Shown piece by piece: positions 40,850 to 42,504 of a stretch of DNA of 42,504 nt. A program made the translations under genes and the position numbers. Origin of the DNA: Prorocentrum cordatum (Eukaryota; Sar; Dinophyceae; Prorocentrales; Prorocentraceae); NCBI GenBank assembly GCA_963575745.1, contig CAUYUJ010016707.1:223280-265783 (forward strand), in the 5' to 3' direction. The notes under the pieces are model-generated. The model searched no databases. It saw only the letters and a list, made by a program, of their open reading frames with translations, and was not told the DNA's origin. How positions within the stretch are numbered: position 1 is the first letter of the stretch; each line of letters starts with the position of its first letter.

Positions 40850-41745
40850 TTCTTCCGATGTATCTTGGAGGCTTCTTGTGGAGGGCGCCTGTTCGGGCCT
40901 CTTGGGGTCTCTTGGGAGTGTCATAGGAGCCTCTTGGCAGCATATGGGGTACTTCTTTAGGGCATGTTGAGGCCTCCTGGGCACCACTTGGGGGCCCTCT
41001 TGAGGCACGCTTGGGAGCATCGGGGCCCATCTTTAGGCCATCCTGGAGGAGATCGATCGAAAGAGAGGCCGTAGTAAATTTGCCCATTCTCCCAGGAGAC
41101 CAACCCTCGCCAAAACGTGAGTGAAGTCACTGATGCTGGCATTCTCGCCAAGGCCTCAAGGAGCGTCGTGGTGCCTCTTTGGGGGCCTCTTGAGGTTTCG
41201 TAGAGGTCTCCTGGGAGTCTCTTCGAGGTCTCTTGGGAGCCTCTTTTGGGCATATTTGGAGCCTTTTAGGGGGGGCTTCTTGTGGCCTCCTGGGAACCTC
41301 TTGGAGCCGCCTTGCGCCACCTTTGAGAGCCTCGGGTATTACATTGGGGCCATTTTGGAGGCGATCGATCAAAGGATGAGGGCTCCTGAATTCGGGTCCC
41401 TCCTCCAAGAGGCCAACTTATAGCCAACATCTCGGCACAATAGATCAGGTCGGCCTTCACCGCGGCCTCGTGGGGCGTCGTGGGGGTCTCTTGGGAGCCT
41501 CTTGGGGTCATCTTGGGGGCATCTTGGCGGCCTCTCGGAGGCCTCTTGGGGCCTCCCGGGTACCTCCTGGGACCTTTGGGCCTCTTGGGGCACCATCGAG
41601 AGCCTCGGGGGCCGTCTTTGGGCCATCTTGGAAGAACTCGATCAATGAAGGGGGAGGTTCCAACTAAGCCCCCCCCCAGGAGGCCAGCATGTAGCCCAAA
41701 CCCGTGGTGAAATGAATGATGCTGGCCTTCTCGAGTAGCGACCCC
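40850..41745. repeat. CTTGG-type repeat in ~300-bp units with GATCGATC
   Basis: Three forward units. Each ends with GATCGATCGAAAG, GATCGATCAAAGG or CTCGATCAATGAAGG (about 41050, 41365, 41640). Each is then followed by an AGGCCAAC-type piece and GATGCTGGCMTTCTCG-type or GGTCGGCCTTCACC sequence (41130, 41450, 41720). Confidence 0.88.
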
Positions 41746-41971
41746 CCTAAGAGATTGAAGGGGGACGGGGGTTAGGGAAGAGAGCGCGCCTCCCCCCACG
41801 CCGGGCCCGCCTCCCACCTCTGGGGCTGGGCCGCGGAGCTTCGGCCCCCGAGTGTGAGGACGGCCAGCGCCAAGGGCACGGGATGTGCATCCCCCCACCC
41901 CCACGTGGCCACCTGGCCCTCCCACGCTGCGGAAGGGGGGGCCCGGTGTGTGTGTGTGTGTGCTCTTTTTA
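41746..41971. other. Intron 8 stretch, nothing recognised
   Basis: Mixed GC-rich sequence with a (GT)n run at 41947-41962. Confidence 0.4.
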
Positions 41972-42172
41972 GGGGAGCGATGGATGACATAGACAACATC
42001 TCGGAGGTCCGCTCGGATTTCTCGGATGGGCGCTGGATCCCCTCCCTGGCGCGCTGAGCGCGCCAGGGGCGGCGCCAGAGCGCCAGAGGCGACGCCAGGG
42101 GGGTCCAGCGCGGATCCGAGAAATCCGCGCGGACCTCGGAGTTGTTATGTGAATGCCATGATTCGTTCCCCT
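41972..42172. mobile_element. Foldback element, copy 3
   Basis: GGGGAGCGATGGATGACATA and, on the other side, CATGATTCGTTCCCC form the ends. Both arms carry CGGAGGTCCG and CGGATTTCTCGGAT to GCGCTGGATCC. The centre has GGCGCGCTGAGCGCGCC. Same family as 11480 and 25346. It ends about 205 bases before exon 9. Confidence 0.92.
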
Positions 42173-42377
42173 GCTTCTGCTCTGGGTCACCGAGCGCGGT
42201 CCACTACTCGCAAAGTGCCTACTTGCAAACGGCCCCCTCGGCGGATCCAGGCTCTTTGCAAGGAGTTGCTGTGCCAGTAGTGGATCGCGCTTGCCTGCTG
42301 GGGGAGGGCCGTGGGGAGGTCGGCTCCGTCGGTGCGGCGGCGTGCGAGCTCGGCGGTCGGCCGCCCCCCCCTATGAG
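42173..42377. other. Intron 8 end
   Basis: No feature recognised apart from a run of C before the exon 9 acceptor. Confidence 0.45.
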
Positions 42378-42463
42378 GCCGAGGACTACGCCCTGAAGAG
42401 GCAGGCCCTCTCGGTGCTGGGCCGGGTGCTGCTGAGCCCGGGGTTCGGCAGGGTCATGTCGAG
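42378..42463 (+). CDS. MO25: MO25-like gene, exon 9 (last in window)
   Basis: The peptide starts AEDYALKRQALSVLGRVLL and continues SPGFGRVMS. It matches the most recognisable MO25 signature S-E-N-Y-V-T-K-R-Q-S-L-K-L-L-G-x-L-L-L...F-x-x-M: E, Y, K-R-Q, L, L-G, L-L, F and M are identical. The acceptor CTATGAG|GCC follows a C-rich tract. The donor is either TCGAG|GCCCGC (GC, ending 42463) or GGGAG|GTCAGG (GT, ending 42477). A GGA tract starts at once afterwards and runs off the window. Remaining exons should encode the K-P-E-N-L-K and F-E-A-F-H-V-F-K-V-F-V segments. Confidence 0.95.
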
Positions 42464-42477
42464 GCCCGCCCAGGGAG

Positions 42478-42504
42478 GTCAGGGAGGAGGAGGAGGAGGA
42501 GGAG
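42478..42504. repeat. Start of a GGA tract after exon 9
   Basis: GGA repeats begin immediately after the exon and continue off the window. Confidence 0.85.

Larger units (their letters stand above)
3461..42504 (+). other. MO25: MO25/CAB39-like gene, nine exons, 3' end outside window
   Basis: Seen: nine short plus-strand segments translate into successive parts of one MO25-type protein, in order and nearly without gaps when joined. Known: MO25 (CAB39, Hym1) is a cytoplasmic helical-repeat scaffold of about 340 residues. It holds the pseudokinase STRAD or STE20 kinases in an active state and, in fungi, works with NDR kinases in cell separation. Inferred: the gene covers most of the window, with introns of about 2.5, 1.3, 4.6, 3.2, 13.4, 0.4, 4.5 and 8.2 kb. 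The C-terminal third (after the KRQ-x-L segment) is missing because the window ends. The in-frame ATG at 3461 is the first in the open frame that carries exon 1, but an unseen exon further upstream is possible. No promoter motif was recognised. Confidence 0.88.

Overview
The window reads as one stretch of a very large, GC-rich, repeat-filled protist genome, most likely a dinoflagellate. This is an inference from tiny exons with G/C third positions, kilobase introns packed with minisatellites, AG|G-type acceptors and apparent GC and GA 5' splice sites. No spliced-leader sequence, rRNA, tRNA, CRISPR array or bacterial-style operon was seen.

The main result is one plus-strand gene running across nearly the whole window. 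Nine short exons (about 3629-3778, 6233-6289, 7638-7748, 12309-12386, 15595-15684, 29039-29104, 29541-29604, 34087-34142 and 42378-42463) encode, in the right order, consecutive and almost gap-free pieces of an MO25/CAB39 (yeast Hym1) scaffold. MO25 is the helical-repeat protein that partners the pseudokinase STRAD and activates LKB1 or STE20/NDR-type kinases. The assembled pieces cover roughly the first two thirds of the family, from the N-terminal helices to the KRQ-x-L-x-x-LG segment. The last third must lie beyond 42504. About 0.75 kb of coding sequence is spread over 39 kb.

Everything else is upstream or intronic repeat DNA. Positions 1-3420 hold a CTTGG-type repeat whose motif recurs every 10-11 bp. 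It is organised in units of about 813 bp and flips orientation at a 44-bp palindrome. Intron 1 is a 33-bp minisatellite. Introns 2-4 carry GGA/TCC tracts, short terminal-inverted-repeat elements and a long-inverted-repeat (foldback) family. Intron 5 (13.4 kb) adds 60-bp and 56-bp minisatellites, more inverted-repeat elements and another 1.7 kb of the CTTGG repeat. Intron 6 is only about 0.4 kb of TCC tract. Introns 7 and 8 hold paired dispersed repeats, a 2-kb GACCA-rich array, a five-copy unit near 38 kb, a GT-rich block and further CTTGG units.

Most long open frames here are by-products of stop-poor repeats and are not reported as genes. Splice junctions were placed by matching the family alignment, so the exact donor positions are provisional. 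The order, strand and phase agreement of the exons are the strong evidence.
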